Positions 8,485 to 17,291 of a DNA stretch of 64,000 nucleotides are shown one piece after another. The first letter of the stretch is position 1. The number at the start of each line of letters is the position of its first letter. The notes under the pieces are model-generated. The model worked only from the letters and a program-made list of their open reading frames with translations, had not been told where the DNA came from and did not search any database. This DNA comes from Aeriscardovia aeriphila. GTDB taxonomy: Bacteria; Actinomycetota; Actinomycetes; Actinomycetales; Bifidobacteriaceae. Position numbers and translations under genes: made by a program. Where the stretch lies: contig NZ_MWWU01000002.1 in assembly GCF_002259595.1 (NCBI RefSeq), forward strand, positions 186,001-250,000, given 5' to 3'.

Positions 8485-9903
8485 ATGGCTGAAACTGCAG
8501 TTGCGCCAAAGACTGGGCACGCACGTGTTCGTAAATCAAAGAAGATGGGGAAGGGATACATTCCCCCTGACCCATGGACGGTACGTGCAGCTCTTTCACA
8601 TGGTGACATTTTCACTCGTCTTTCCGTTGTGATCTGGGGATTGGGTAACCTCGTACGCAAGCAGTTCTTCAAGGGAATCTGCTTCTTGGCTGCTGAGGTT
8701 GCTTCCATCGTGTGGATCATTCTCGGTGCTGCACCAGCACTCAAAGAGTTGCCAGGTTTGGGTACCGGCAAGGTCATTAAGGTCAAGGATGCCGATGGCT
8801 TCTGGCAGACCAAGGTACCAACCCCATCCGTAGTCATTCTTCTCTACGGGGTCTCATCTGTCGTCCTGATTCTCTTGATCATTTGGTTCTGGTCGGTCGC
8901 CATCCGCTCCGCCTACAAGGCTCAGATGCTTGCGCAGAGCGAAGGCCATGCTCCAACTTTCAAGGAAGATTGCCGCGACCTGCTCTCCGGCCGTGCATGG
9001 CTGACTTTGATGACCCTGCCGACGCTGGGCATCTTCATCTTCACTGTGTTGCCATTGGTCTTCATGATCTCGATGGCGTTCACCAGCTATGACGCGGAAC
9101 ACCCGTCCAAGTTCGACTGGGTTGGTTTGAAGAACTTCGGCACACTCTTCTCTACCAAGGGAACCACCGTTAATCTGCCGATGTTCATGGATGTGTTGGT
9201 GTGGACGCTCGTGTGGGCATTCTTCGCCACCTTCCTTAACTTCTTTCTGGGCATGTTCTTGGCTATGGTCATCGAGCGCCCAACCACCAAGCTCAAGGGC
9301 TTCTGGCGTGGTCTGTTCTCCATGTCCATCGCTGTTCCACAGTTCGTCTCCCTCTTGGTGATGAACCAGATGCTGCAGCAGGACGGCGCTATCAACCGCC
9401 TTCTGATGAACTGGGGCTGGATCTCTCAGCCGCTGCCATTCTTCACGGATGTGACCTGGGCTCGCACGACGGTGATCATCATCAACCTGTGGGTAGGTAT
9501 TCCATTCACCATCATGCAGATCACCGGTATTTTGGAGAACATTCCTGCCGAGCTGTACGAAGCAGCAAAGCTCGATGGTGCTAACTGGTGGCAGCGTTTC
9601 ATGAACGTGACCATGCCATACATCATCTTCGTGCTCACGCCATACCTGATCACCACCTTCACGGGTAACGTCAACAACTTCAACGTGATCTACCTGCTCT
9701 CTGGTGGCGCTCCAACACCTGTTGGCGCTTCTGCTGGTAAGACCGATTTGCTGATTACCTGGCTGTACAAGCTGACGGTGGATAAGAACAACTACAACAT
9801 GGGCGCTGTGATCGGTATCTTCACCTTCATCGTCCTGGCCGTTGTCTCTTTGATTACTTATCGCTCCAGCGGCTCCTACAAGAATGAGGAGGCATTTAGG
9901 TGA
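8485..9903 (+). CDS. malF: Maltose-type ABC transporter permease MalF
   Basis: This 472-residue integral membrane protein pairs with MalG to form the sugar channel. It has a basic cytoplasmic N-terminus of some 50 residues, an early pair of membrane segments, and a C-terminal binding-protein-dependent transport domain whose EAA loop begins at E359 (EAAKLDGANWW). That loop docks the ATPase. The chain is longer at the N-terminus than a minimal permease, in the way of MalF from Gram-positive maltodextrin systems. GAAAGG precedes the ATG. Its stop overlaps the malG start by 4 nt. Confidence 0.92.
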   Translation: MAETAVAPKTGHARVRKSKKMGKGYIPPDPWTVRAALSHGDIFTRLSVVIWGLGNLVRKQFFKGICFLAAEVASIVWIILGAAPALKELPGLGTGKVIKVKDADGFWQTKVPTPSVVILLYGVSSVVLILLIIWFWSVAIRSAYKAQMLAQSEGHAPTFKEDCRDLLSGRAWLTLMTLPTLGIFIFTVLPLVFMISMAFTSYDAEHPSKFDWVGLKNFGTLFSTKGTTVNLPMFMDVLVWTLVWAFFATFLNFFLGMFLAMVIERPTTKLKGFWRGLFSMSIAVPQFVSLLVMNQMLQQDGAINRLLMNWGWISQPLPFFTDVTWARTTVIIINLWVGIPFTIMQITGILENIPAELYEAAKLDGANWWQRFMNVTMPYIIFVLTPYLITTFTGNVNNFNVIYLLSGGAPTPVGASAGKTDLLITWLYKLTVDKNNYNMGAVIGIFTFIVLAVVSLITYRSSGSYKNEEAFR

Positions 9904-10823
9904 GTAGTGCAACTGTTTCTTCCAAGGCTTCCACAAAGACTAGCGCTGCCCAGTCGAGCCAAGTTCCCGAGAAGAACGTCTATGGCCGTCGTCTCGCCGG
10001 TGATATCGCCAGCTATGTGCTGCTGACCATCCTCGGCATCATTTGGATCGTGCCAATCGTGTGGGTGTTCATGGAGTCTTTCAACAAGAATCCACAGCCA
10101 TACCAGACGAGCTTCTTCCCTAAGCAGTTCTCGCTGGATAACTACGTGAAGCTGTTCACGGATACCTCCAGCTTGGACTTCCCACGCATGTACATGAACA
10201 CACTCATCATCGCAATCTTCACCTGCGTGATCTCCGTGTTCTTCGTCCTCGCGGTTGCTTACTGCATGTCGCGTCTGCGTTTCCGCATGCGTCGCACCTT
10301 CATGAACGTCGTCCTGATTTTGGGCATGTTCCCGGCCATCATGGCCGTCGTTGCTATCTACTTCATCTTGAAGGCAGTTGGTCTGACCTCTTCGAACACG
10401 ACGATTATCGCCTTGATTCTCGTCTACTCTGCAGGTTCTGGTGCAGGCTTCTACGTCATGAAGGGCTATATGGATACCATTCCCTTCTCCCTTGATGAGG
10501 CTGCTCGTCTTGATGGCTGCAATAACTGGCAGGTTTTCACCAAGATTATCATTCCGATTGCTCGCCCAATGATCGTTTACCAGGCAATCGTTTCCTTCTT
10601 GGGACCATGGCTGGACTTCGTTCTGGCAAAGGCAATCGCTACCACGGCTGACGGTTACACCGTTTCTCTCGGCTTGTGGAGCATGCTGCAGAAGGAATAC
10701 ATTCACACTTACTACGCTCGCTTCGCAGCAGGCGCAGTGCTCGTGTCGATTCCTATCGCCATCTTGTTCATGGTGATGCAGCGCTTCTACCAGGAGTCCA
10801 TGTCTGGTGCAACCAAGGGCTGA
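9900..10823 (+). CDS. malG: Maltose-type ABC transporter permease MalG
   Basis: The second channel subunit has 307 residues, six membrane segments and an EAA loop from E200 (EAARLDGCNNW). It starts at a GTG overlapping the malF stop (GTGA), so the two are translationally coupled. No ATP-binding subunit follows; the cluster ends here, which implies a shared MsmK-type ATPase encoded elsewhere, as is usual in Gram-positive maltose systems. Confidence 0.93.
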   Translation: MSSATVSSKASTKTSAAQSSQVPEKNVYGRRLAGDIASYVLLTILGIIWIVPIVWVFMESFNKNPQPYQTSFFPKQFSLDNYVKLFTDTSSLDFPRMYMNTLIIAIFTCVISVFFVLAVAYCMSRLRFRMRRTFMNVVLILGMFPAIMAVVAIYFILKAVGLTSSNTTIIALILVYSAGSGAGFYVMKGYMDTIPFSLDEAARLDGCNNWQVFTKIIIPIARPMIVYQAIVSFLGPWLDFVLAKAIATTADGYTVSLGLWSMLQKEYIHTYYARFAAGAVLVSIPIAILFMVMQRFYQESMSGATKG

Positions 10824-10860
10824 TGACTTGGGCGCGTTCTCTGTGTTTGACTGGTTTGAT

Positions 10861-10891
10861 GTGTGAGCTGCATGTCACTGTGTGAGCTGCA
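10861..10891. repeat. Direct repeat GTGTGAGCTGCA, two copies
   Basis: The 12-mer is present at 10861 and again at 10880 (19-bp period) between malG and its terminator. It is another small intergenic duplication. Confidence 0.7.
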
Positions 10892-10915
10892 GTCAGCCGG
10901 TTCTGGTGAATGATG

Positions 10916-10948
10916 AAAGGCCGTTTCCTCGCGAAGCGGCCTTTTTTC
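10916..10948 (+). terminator. Rho-independent terminator of the mal operon
   Basis: AAAGGCCGTTTC pairs with GAAGCGGCCTTT (one mismatch) and a run of six T follows. It closes the malEFG transcript just before the HAD gene. Confidence 0.88.
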
Positions 10949-10989
10949 TGCCCAATTTCGCTAAGCTGGTATGCAGTAAGGAGGAGAAG

Positions 10990-11799
10990 ATGGATAAACA
11001 CTACAAGGCAATCTTCTTCGATTTGTATGGAACGCTGATTGACGTATGGACCGAAGAAGAGGCGGATCTTACCTTTGAAACCTTCTTTGCTTGGCTCAAT
11101 TCTCAAGGAGCACAATTTTCTACTCCTGAAGAAGTGCATAACGTCTACTCGCAGGCTCTTGCCCAAGTTCAGGCTGCCCTTCCTGGCGGAAAGGAAGACC
11201 TCGACCACGAATTCGATGTAGCCCCTGTGTTTGCACGAATTTTACGTGCCGGGGGCTTCGGTGATTCTCAGATTTCTGAGAAGTTTGTTGCTCGCGCAGC
11301 CTGGAACTTCCGCATGGCATCGAACCTCAGAATGAGGGCATTCCCCAGTGCGGCGAAATTGCTGGCATTACTCAAGGCATGGGAGATTCCCACCGTGCTC
11401 GTGTCGAATGCACAGGCGCTGTATACCCGCCCCGAGTTGGAAGAATGCGGGTTGGCGCATAGCTTCACGCATATCTTGATCTCCTCCGAGCAGGGCGTGA
11501 GAAAACCGGGGAAGCAATTCTTCCAGCGTGCTCTGCAGTTGGTGCAGTGTCAATCGGAAAGTGTGCTCATGGTGGGAAATGAGGAGCTCAACGACATCGT
11601 AGGAGCCAGAAAGGTGGGGATGGATGCCGCTTACCTGCAAACGCTGAAGCCTGAGTGGGGACAGCCGTATATTTCTCCGACGGCAGTGATGAGCTTTGCA
11701 GGCGCTGACTACCGTAATCTGGCATTTTTCATCGCGCGCTGCAACGAGTTGAGTGACGAGCAGGTAGCGATGATCGATGAGTATCTGCCGCACAACTGA
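10990..11799 (+). CDS. HAD-superfamily hydrolase
   Basis: This is a 269-residue cytoplasmic phosphatase-like protein. Motif I is FFDLYGTL with nucleophile D11, motif II is VLVSNAQ, motif III has Lys in RKPGK, and motif IV reads GNEELND where GD is more common, though Asn is tolerated in the family. The ATG at 10990 has a strong AAGGAGGAG site; the longer frame from 10882 would start inside the mal terminator and is rejected. The substrate is unknown. It lies downstream of a sugar operon, so a sugar phosphate is a reasonable guess but only that. Confidence 0.85.
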   Translation: MDKHYKAIFFDLYGTLIDVWTEEEADLTFETFFAWLNSQGAQFSTPEEVHNVYSQALAQVQAALPGGKEDLDHEFDVAPVFARILRAGGFGDSQISEKFVARAAWNFRMASNLRMRAFPSAAKLLALLKAWEIPTVLVSNAQALYTRPELEECGLAHSFTHILISSEQGVRKPGKQFFQRALQLVQCQSESVLMVGNEELNDIVGARKVGMDAAYLQTLKPEWGQPYISPTAVMSFAGADYRNLAFFIARCNELSDEQVAMIDEYLPHN

Positions 11800-11848
11800 G
11801 CCGAAGCAAGCGGGAAGTGAGCGGTAAGTACCCAAACAAGGAGTGAGA

Positions 11849-12754
11849 GTGGCTTCTCAGAAGAATTTCCAGCAACCGCAGAGTGATAAGGCACGCAGGA
11901 ACAACGCCATGCGCCAGGCTCGTGTGAATAAGCAGGATCGTGCGGCCAGTGAGACGCGCAGTGAGGCTTACCGGCGGCGCGAGGACGGGGTCGTGCGCAA
12001 ACCGCGCGGCTTAAGCATGTACCAGTTCAAGGTGACTGGCCTTGTGTTCGTCATTCTTGGCACGCTCAACACAGCGCTGATCATGCCGCACCTCGACACG
12101 AAAAATATGAGCGATCTGACGATCAGCGTGATTCTCGACTTCGTCAGTTGGTTCGCCATCCCGCTCTACGCGTGGGCTGTGCTGATGGGTGTGCACCACT
12201 CGGCGCATCTGGGTCGCTATTTGGCTCGTGTGGTCCTGCTCGCGGCGCTGAGCGAAGTGCCGTACGATATGGCGACGACGCAGAAGTTCCTCGACTGGAA
12301 CAATAACAACCCGGTGTGGGCGGTGGCAATCTGCATCGTCGTGCTCACGGTGATGCGCGCGGTGGAGGTCAACCCGGTGCGAGATTCGTATTCTGGCCCG
12401 CTCTACCACTTGGCTCCTGCCGAGGCGAATGTGGTGCGCGCGGTGGTGATTCTCGCGGCTGCTTTGTGGATGTTCTTCGGTCACTTTGGTATGCGCCTAG
12501 GCATGATGAACGAGGGCTTGGTTCTGCTCATGTTTGTGGTGGTGTTTGAGCTGCTGCATCGCCATGAGAACACGATGACGTATACGGCTGCCATGCTCGG
12601 CGCTTTCATGGGGCTCACGCCTGGCTTGGGTATGGCCGTCGTGCATTACCACAACGATCAGCTCGGTTATCGCTCGCCGGTGACGAAGTACCTGTTCTAC
12701 GTTCTCTATTGGGCGCAGCTGGCCATTTTGGGTGCTGGGGCAATGTTGGCGTGA
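11849..12754 (+). CDS. TraX-like multi-span membrane protein
   Basis: A basic, Arg/Gln-rich cytoplasmic N-terminus (about 50 residues) precedes about eight hydrophobic segments. The spacing of charged and polar residues (YQFKVTGLVFVILGTLN, then LARVVLLAALSEVPYDMA) resembles the TraX family, whose F-plasmid member acetylates pilin and whose chromosomal relatives are mostly uncharacterised. GTG 11849 is preferred to GTG 11843 because AAGGAG ends six bases before it. No conjugation genes are near. The family call is by pattern only; a generic membrane protein is the alternative. Confidence 0.6.
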   Translation: MASQKNFQQPQSDKARRNNAMRQARVNKQDRAASETRSEAYRRREDGVVRKPRGLSMYQFKVTGLVFVILGTLNTALIMPHLDTKNMSDLTISVILDFVSWFAIPLYAWAVLMGVHHSAHLGRYLARVVLLAALSEVPYDMATTQKFLDWNNNNPVWAVAICIVVLTVMRAVEVNPVRDSYSGPLYHLAPAEANVVRAVVILAAALWMFFGHFGMRLGMMNEGLVLLMFVVVFELLHRHENTMTYTAAMLGAFMGLTPGLGMAVVHYHNDQLGYRSPVTKYLFYVLYWAQLAILGAGAMLA

Positions 12755-13019
12755 AGTGGGCGGGATGTTGCACAGGCTTTCTGTCGTGACGGTGGTGTGA
12801 TGCTGACCTGGTGTGACGCGATCGAGGTAATGCGTGATGGACAACCGTTCCAGCGCACGAGGGGAGTGGAGCCTGCGGTTCTGCTCCCTTTCTTGTATGA
12901 CACGCCGGTGGCCAAGAAATTTCCCCAGATTATCAGTCCTTTGACCCCCGCCTTTCGGCTCTACGACGCTGTTTTGGGATGTGAGACACGCCTCAAATAA
13001 AAGGAAAACGACGAAAGGG
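12755..13019. other. Gene-poor stretch between the TraX-like gene and tRNA-Arg
   Basis: I find no supportable gene here. It holds a weak hairpin (GGAGC 12868 with GCTCC 12883, followed by CTTTCTTG) that may end the preceding transcript, and one copy of the dispersed 9-mer at 12928-12936. A 67-codon open frame at 12797 has no ribosome-binding site or recognisable content. Confidence 0.5.
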
Positions 13020-13020
13020 C

Positions 13021-13048
13021 TTGCGCGAAATGTGAGATGGTGTAAAGT
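13021..13048 (+). promoter_or_regulatory. Probable promoter of tRNA-Arg
   Basis: TTGCGC at 13021-13026 and TAAAGT at 13043-13048 are 16 bp apart, about 50 bp before the tRNA. Confidence 0.5.
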
Positions 13049-13096
13049 AATCATTTGTTGCTTGAGGTTCGGTTCTTCCGGGCTGACGGTGATGTT

Positions 13097-13173
13097 GCGC
13101 GAGTAGCCCAACGGATTAGAGCATCTGACTACGGATCAGAAGGTTGCAGGTTCGAATCCTGTCTCGCGCACCA
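13097..13173 (+). tRNA. tRNA-Arg(ACG)
   Basis: The 77-nt sequence folds as a cloverleaf. The acceptor arms are GCGCGAG and CTCGCGC, the anticodon arm is TCTGA/TCAGA with loop CTACGGA (anticodon ACG, read as ICG), and the T loop is TTCGAAT. The 3' CCA is encoded. It decodes CGU, CGC and CGA. Confidence 0.96.
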
Positions 13174-13208
13174 AAGGCCTTGGAACTGCATAGTCCCAAG
13201 GCCTTTTC
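13174..13208 (+). terminator. Terminator of tRNA-Arg
   Basis: AAGGCCTTGG at 13174 pairs with CCAAGGCCTT at 13196, followed by TTCC. It starts at the end of the tRNA. Confidence 0.8.
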
Positions 13209-13238
13209 CAATATCAGGAGAAGTCCGCTGAAGGAGAA

Positions 13239-13802
13239 ATGATGGCCACTGCTCCCGATTCACAGCACGGTGATAATCTCAAGAAATTCGACTTGAGCCC
13301 ACTCGCGTCTTATTTTGACTCCATTTCCAATTTTGACTCCATTTCCAACGACGATCACCGTCAGCAATTTATTGAGCTTTGCGACTGGCTGCTCGAGAAG
13401 TTCCCGCAGCTCGAGCCCGTCATCAAATGGAACCAGCCGATGTTTTTGCATCATGGCACCTTCATCATCGGTTTCACCGTTGCGACGCATCACATCAATG
13501 TAGGCCCGGAGCCGAGGGCTTTTATGAGGGTGTTAGGTGAGATTAACACCAAGAAAATTAAGCACGGCACCAAAACGTACCATCAGCCTTTTGATAAGCC
13601 GTTTGACTATGCCTTGCTCGAGCGCATCGTGAGCGAAACTCTGGAGGACAAGCGCGAGATTACCAGTTTCTGGGATCATCGTGAGTTTCGTGATCTCGGC
13701 GAGATGCCACAAGAGCTGCGTGACAAGGTGGTAGGCAACCGCCGATCTGCTGATGAGCGGAAAGCGGCGAAAGCGGCGAAGGCTGCAAGCAAGGCTCAAT
13801 AG
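13239..13802 (+). CDS. DUF1801-domain protein
   Basis: The 187-residue product has a DUF1801 (YdhG-type) domain from about residue 45 to 150, visible in EPVIKWNQPMF and the following GTFIIGF strand. The family is small, cytoplasmic and poorly understood; some members are described as iron-chaperone-like. The C-terminus is a Lys/Ala-rich tail. AAGGAG precedes the paired ATG codons. Residues about 26-37 contain DSISN twice, encoded by a perfect 18-bp tandem duplication (13313-13348), which looks recent. The function is unknown. Confidence 0.75.
   Translation: MMATAPDSQHGDNLKKFDLSPLASYFDSISNFDSISNDDHRQQFIELCDWLLEKFPQLEPVIKWNQPMFLHHGTFIIGFTVATHHINVGPEPRAFMRVLGEINTKKIKHGTKTYHQPFDKPFDYALLERIVSETLEDKREITSFWDHREFRDLGEMPQELRDKVVGNRRSADERKAAKAAKAASKAQ
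13313..13348 (+). repeat. Perfect 18-bp tandem duplication inside the DUF1801 gene
   Basis: TTTTGACTCCATTTCCAA occurs at 13313-13330 and at 13331-13348 with no mismatch and keeps the reading frame. Confidence 0.92.
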
Positions 13803-13856
13803 ATGCAGGCAGGCGTGTTGCCTCTCAGTTGTGAGGGCGGAAGAAAGAAGGACGAC

Positions 13857-15344
13857 GTGGCGAAAAAGGTGAGCGAGGAGAGCGCGAAGGTTGAGCGCAG
13901 ACGTGAAAAGGGTCAAGCGCGTTTTCGCACTCGTCGTGCCCATCGCGTCGGCAGCGTTGACATGATCGACGTGACCGACCAGGTGAGCCATGCCGCCCAT
14001 CAGCGGCGCCTGAAGGATGAAGCCGCTCAAGCCGCTGAAGCACCAACTTCTTCAACGCGCAAGCCGTCATCTGCATCTGCTCAGGCTCGTGCACCTCGCA
14101 AGCGTCGTCAGGCGAAGAAAACTCGCCAGTCGCAGTTTGGCAAAACGCTCACGCACTGGGCCAACTCTGACCGCATCGCAGGCATCATCATGCTCTGCTT
14201 CGCGGCTGCAGGATTGCTCATTGCTAATCTTCCGGTCATCGGCCCAGCCTTCGAGCACCTACGCGAGTTCGTTATCAACGTGCCGTTCACTAACATTCGC
14301 CTCGACATCGCCGACTGGGTGCAAGATGGCGTGCTGACCCTGTTCTTCCTCGTCGTCGGCCTCGAGCTCAAGCAAGAGCTCACCCACGGCTCGCTGTCCA
14401 ACCCCAAGCGCGCTGCCGTGCCGATGATTGCCGCGGTGGGCGGAATGGTTGCGCCACCCATCGTCTACCTGACCGTGGTCTCGCTGATGAAAGCTGCCGG
14501 CGACGCTACCGCGCTCAACCCACAGGCGTTGAGTGGCTGGGCTGTTCCTACGGCTACCGATATCGCGTTTTCCCTCGCCGTTCTGGCAATCTTTTCGAAG
14601 GGCCTGCCCTCCGAGATTCGCGGCTTCCTGCTCACCCTGGCCACAGTGGACGACCTGCTCGGCATTTTGCTCATTGCCTTCCTGTTCACTTCGGTGAACC
14701 AGTGGTATTGGTTCGTGCTCATGGGCGCGTGCGCACTGCTGTGGGCGTGGATGTCGCGCCTCAAGAAGGTGCCGTGGCCGCTGGTCGCGCTGCTGGGCAT
14801 AGTGATGTGGTCGATGACTTTCGAAGCGGGAATTCACCCCACCCTTTCTGGCGTGATCTTCGGCCTTCTTGTGCCAAGCAAGCGCATGCATGGGGAGAGG
14901 ACGACGCGCGCTCACCGCTGGGCCACTCGTTTGAACCCGATCTCCGCGCTCTTCGCTGTCCCGCTGTTCGCCCTGTTCGCCACGGCCATCCCGTTTGGAG
15001 GCATGAGCTGGTCGGTGCTCATTTCCCCGATCGTGCTCGGCATTGTTTTGGCACTCGTCATTGGCAAGCCTCTGGGCGTGATGGTCGCCTCGTGGATTTC
15101 CGTGCACCTGTTCAATTTGGAGCTTGCTGGTGGCCTGAAAATTCGCGACATGATTGGCATGGCGTGTGCGTGTGGAATTGGCTTTACGGTGTCTTTCCTC
15201 ATCGCCTCACTTGCCTTCTCTCACCCTATTTTGGTGGAGGAATCAAGATTAGCAGTGCTGTTGGGCTCCGTGCTCTCCGCTGTTGTCGCTGCTGTGGTGT
15301 TGACGATTCAATCGCGCCACCCCAAGCAGCGCTGGCAGCAGTAG
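13857..15344 (+). CDS. nhaA: Na+/H+ antiporter NhaA
   Basis: NhaA expels sodium in exchange for protons to control internal pH. The membrane part begins about residue 105 and has the family's eleven or twelve spans. TATDIAFSL carries the conserved Asp (D253 in the frame numbered from ATG 13803), and TVDDLLG carries the paired ion-binding Asp residues (D283, D284). The first hundred residues are an unusual, highly basic cytoplasmic extension absent from the enteric protein. I chose GTG 13857 for its AGAAGG site; ATG 13803, which immediately follows the upstream stop codon, is the alternative and adds 18 residues. Confidence 0.92.
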   Translation: MAKKVSEESAKVERRREKGQARFRTRRAHRVGSVDMIDVTDQVSHAAHQRRLKDEAAQAAEAPTSSTRKPSSASAQARAPRKRRQAKKTRQSQFGKTLTHWANSDRIAGIIMLCFAAAGLLIANLPVIGPAFEHLREFVINVPFTNIRLDIADWVQDGVLTLFFLVVGLELKQELTHGSLSNPKRAAVPMIAAVGGMVAPPIVYLTVVSLMKAAGDATALNPQALSGWAVPTATDIAFSLAVLAIFSKGLPSEIRGFLLTLATVDDLLGILLIAFLFTSVNQWYWFVLMGACALLWAWMSRLKKVPWPLVALLGIVMWSMTFEAGIHPTLSGVIFGLLVPSKRMHGERTTRAHRWATRLNPISALFAVPLFALFATAIPFGGMSWSVLISPIVLGIVLALVIGKPLGVMVASWISVHLFNLELAGGLKIRDMIGMACACGIGFTVSFLIASLAFSHPILVEESRLAVLLGSVLSAVVAAVVLTIQSRHPKQRWQQ

Positions 15345-15525
15345 CCGATCGTGCTCGCTTGCTGAGCACGGGCGCGTGAGCTTACGTGCTGATCGTGTGC
15401 ACGCAATTAGTGCGCGGGGCTGGTGCGCCGCTCGTGCGACTCGCGTGCGAGCTCTTCGTTTCGCTAGAATGAAAGAAGTATGTCGCTTTCTGCTCAACGA
15501 AATGAGTCAAGGAAATGAGGGGGTT

Positions 15526-16293
15526 ATGGACGCAGTAAACAACTCTTCTCCCCAGCGTGATGACGCGCAGAACAGCATGGGGGAAACCTATTACGCAGGC
15601 CCTGTGCTCATGCGCGGACGCATGATTCCTCACGAAACCGCAACCAGTAGGCTTCTGGGAGAAGAATCATCAACAAACTGGCTTCATGAAGACCCGTGGC
15701 GAGTGCTCAAAATTCAGTCGGAGTTCGTCGACGGCTTTTCCACTCTCGCCGAACTTGGGCCTGCCGTTGCCGTTTTTGGCTCCGCTCGAACCAAGCCGGG
15801 TGATGAGGTGTATGAACTGTGCGAACAGATCGGACGCACATTGGCTGAACGCGGTATGGGAGTGATCACTGGAGGTGGCCCCGGCTGCATGGAAGCTGCC
15901 AATAAGGGAGCAGCGCTGGCCGGAGGCGTATCAGTGGGCCTGGGTATTGAGCTGCCGCACGAAAAGGAATTAAACCAGTATGTTAATCTCGGTTTGAAAT
16001 TCCAATACTTCTTTGTGCGCAAGGTGATGTTTGCCAAGTATGCCCGCGGCTTGATCGTCACGCCCGGCGGCTTCGGTACCCTCGATGAAATGTTTGAGAT
16101 GCTCACGCTGATTCAAACGCATAAGACACGCCGTTCGCCTGTCGTGCTGGTCGGCTCGCGCTACTGGCAGGGCTTGCTCGATTGGGTAAGGACGACGGCG
16201 TTGGAAGCGCACATGATTTCTGCTTCCGACCTCGACTTGATTCGCGTGACTGACGACCCTCAGCAGGCCGTGGATTGGGCGTGCGAACAGTAG
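15526..16293 (+). CDS. LOG family protein (TIGR00730; Rossmann fold nucleotide-binding)
   Basis: The 255-residue product has the two LOG signatures: GGGPGCMEAAN and PGGFGTLDE. Characterised relatives are cytokinin-riboside 5'-monophosphate phosphoribohydrolases, which split a nucleotide into base and ribose phosphate; the bacterial substrate is often unknown. The start was put at ATG 15526 (GAGGGGG ahead of it) rather than in the Arg-rich open frame back to 15376. The gene appears monocistronic. Confidence 0.88.
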   Translation: MDAVNNSSPQRDDAQNSMGETYYAGPVLMRGRMIPHETATSRLLGEESSTNWLHEDPWRVLKIQSEFVDGFSTLAELGPAVAVFGSARTKPGDEVYELCEQIGRTLAERGMGVITGGGPGCMEAANKGAALAGGVSVGLGIELPHEKELNQYVNLGLKFQYFFVRKVMFAKYARGLIVTPGGFGTLDEMFEMLTLIQTHKTRRSPVVLVGSRYWQGLLDWVRTTALEAHMISASDLDLIRVTDDPQQAVDWACEQ

Positions 16294-16536
16294 GTCGCCT
16301 GAACGGTGAGTGTGCGCTGAGAGCTCACGAGTATTGGCAATGGTGTGTCGAGCAGCAGATGCTGGAATGCACTTTAATCTCTCGACGAAATGTTACGCTC
16401 AACCTCAAAGCTGGCACTAGGGAACAGAAACGTACTGAACGAGCTGAAGTATTCAAGTGACAGATGCTGTACAGGTACTGAAGCTATTGAAGTTACTGAA
16501 ACTCGAGAAGTTATTGAACGTGAGAGGAGATGGCGT
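16294..16536. other. Intergenic stretch before the SDR gene
   Basis: No separate gene is supported. From about 16430 to 16520 the sequence is a loose series of TGAAG/TTACTGAA/TATTGAA words; they keep the downstream frame open and would encode a Glu/Thr/Val-rich leader if the upstream ATG 16390 were used. Confidence 0.4.
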
Positions 16537-17226
16537 TTGCCACTCGCACTGGTTACTGGCACTGCCAACGGTCTGGGCTACGAGCTGACCGCCGGGCTGA
16601 TCGAGCGCGGTTGGAGAGTTGCTGGCGTCGATTTCAACGCTGCCAAGCAGCAGGAACTCGCCGAAAAGTGGGGTGAGAAGTACCTGCCACTCGTTGGCGA
16701 TATCAGCGATGAAGAGTTCGTCAATTCTGCTGTCGCGAAGGCTCACGAGCTGGGCCATATTGACTTGCTGATTAACAACGCTGGTCAGCCTTCCTTCAAG
16801 GCTCCGACCGCTTACGTGGGCGCCGATATGGACAAGACCCTCAAAGGTTTGAAGGGCATGATGCTCTTCAGCGTGGCCACTTTGAAGGCTGATGAGGAGA
16901 AGAACCTCAAGATTGCCAACGTGATGAGCACGGCCGCAACCCGTGGTAATGCGAACGAGTCGGTATACTGCGCTGCCAAGTGGGGCGAGAAGGGCTACAC
17001 CGAGAGCTTGAAGACCGCCTACAAGGGCACTTCTGTGCTCGTGGTGGGTATTTACCCAGGTGGTATTGACACCCCGTTCTACAAGGAAAGCCACGACTAT
17101 GTGTCCGTGGAGAAGCAGCACACTTTCATGAATGCGCATGATCTCGCTGAAGTTCTGCTCTTCAACCTGGTTAACGAAGCAAATTTGACGGTGTCGGATA
17201 TCCGCATCGACCGCAACTATGTGTGA
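16537..17226 (+). CDS. Short-chain dehydrogenase/reductase (SDR)
   Basis: The product is an NAD(P)-dependent oxidoreductase. TGTANGLG is the TGxxxGxG cofactor loop, NNAG follows, and the catalytic Tyr and Lys are in YCAAK. I chose the TTG at 16537, with a GAGAGGAG site ahead, giving 229 residues of normal SDR length. The ATG at 16390 would add 49 residues of low complexity, and the ATG at 16530 is out of frame, so the exact start is uncertain. The substrate is not predictable. Confidence 0.82.
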   Translation: MPLALVTGTANGLGYELTAGLIERGWRVAGVDFNAAKQQELAEKWGEKYLPLVGDISDEEFVNSAVAKAHELGHIDLLINNAGQPSFKAPTAYVGADMDKTLKGLKGMMLFSVATLKADEEKNLKIANVMSTAATRGNANESVYCAAKWGEKGYTESLKTAYKGTSVLVVGIYPGGIDTPFYKESHDYVSVEKQHTFMNAHDLAEVLLFNLVNEANLTVSDIRIDRNYV

Positions 17227-17291
17227 TCATTGCCTGTGCATGGTAGACACCGTGCGATCGGCTGAGGCCAGATTTTGCTGAGGCTGAGTTG

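Noticed and set aside
12797-13000. A 67-codon open frame before tRNA-Arg
   Set aside because: There is no ribosome-binding site or family resemblance, and it contains the dispersed 9-mer and possible terminator sequence.
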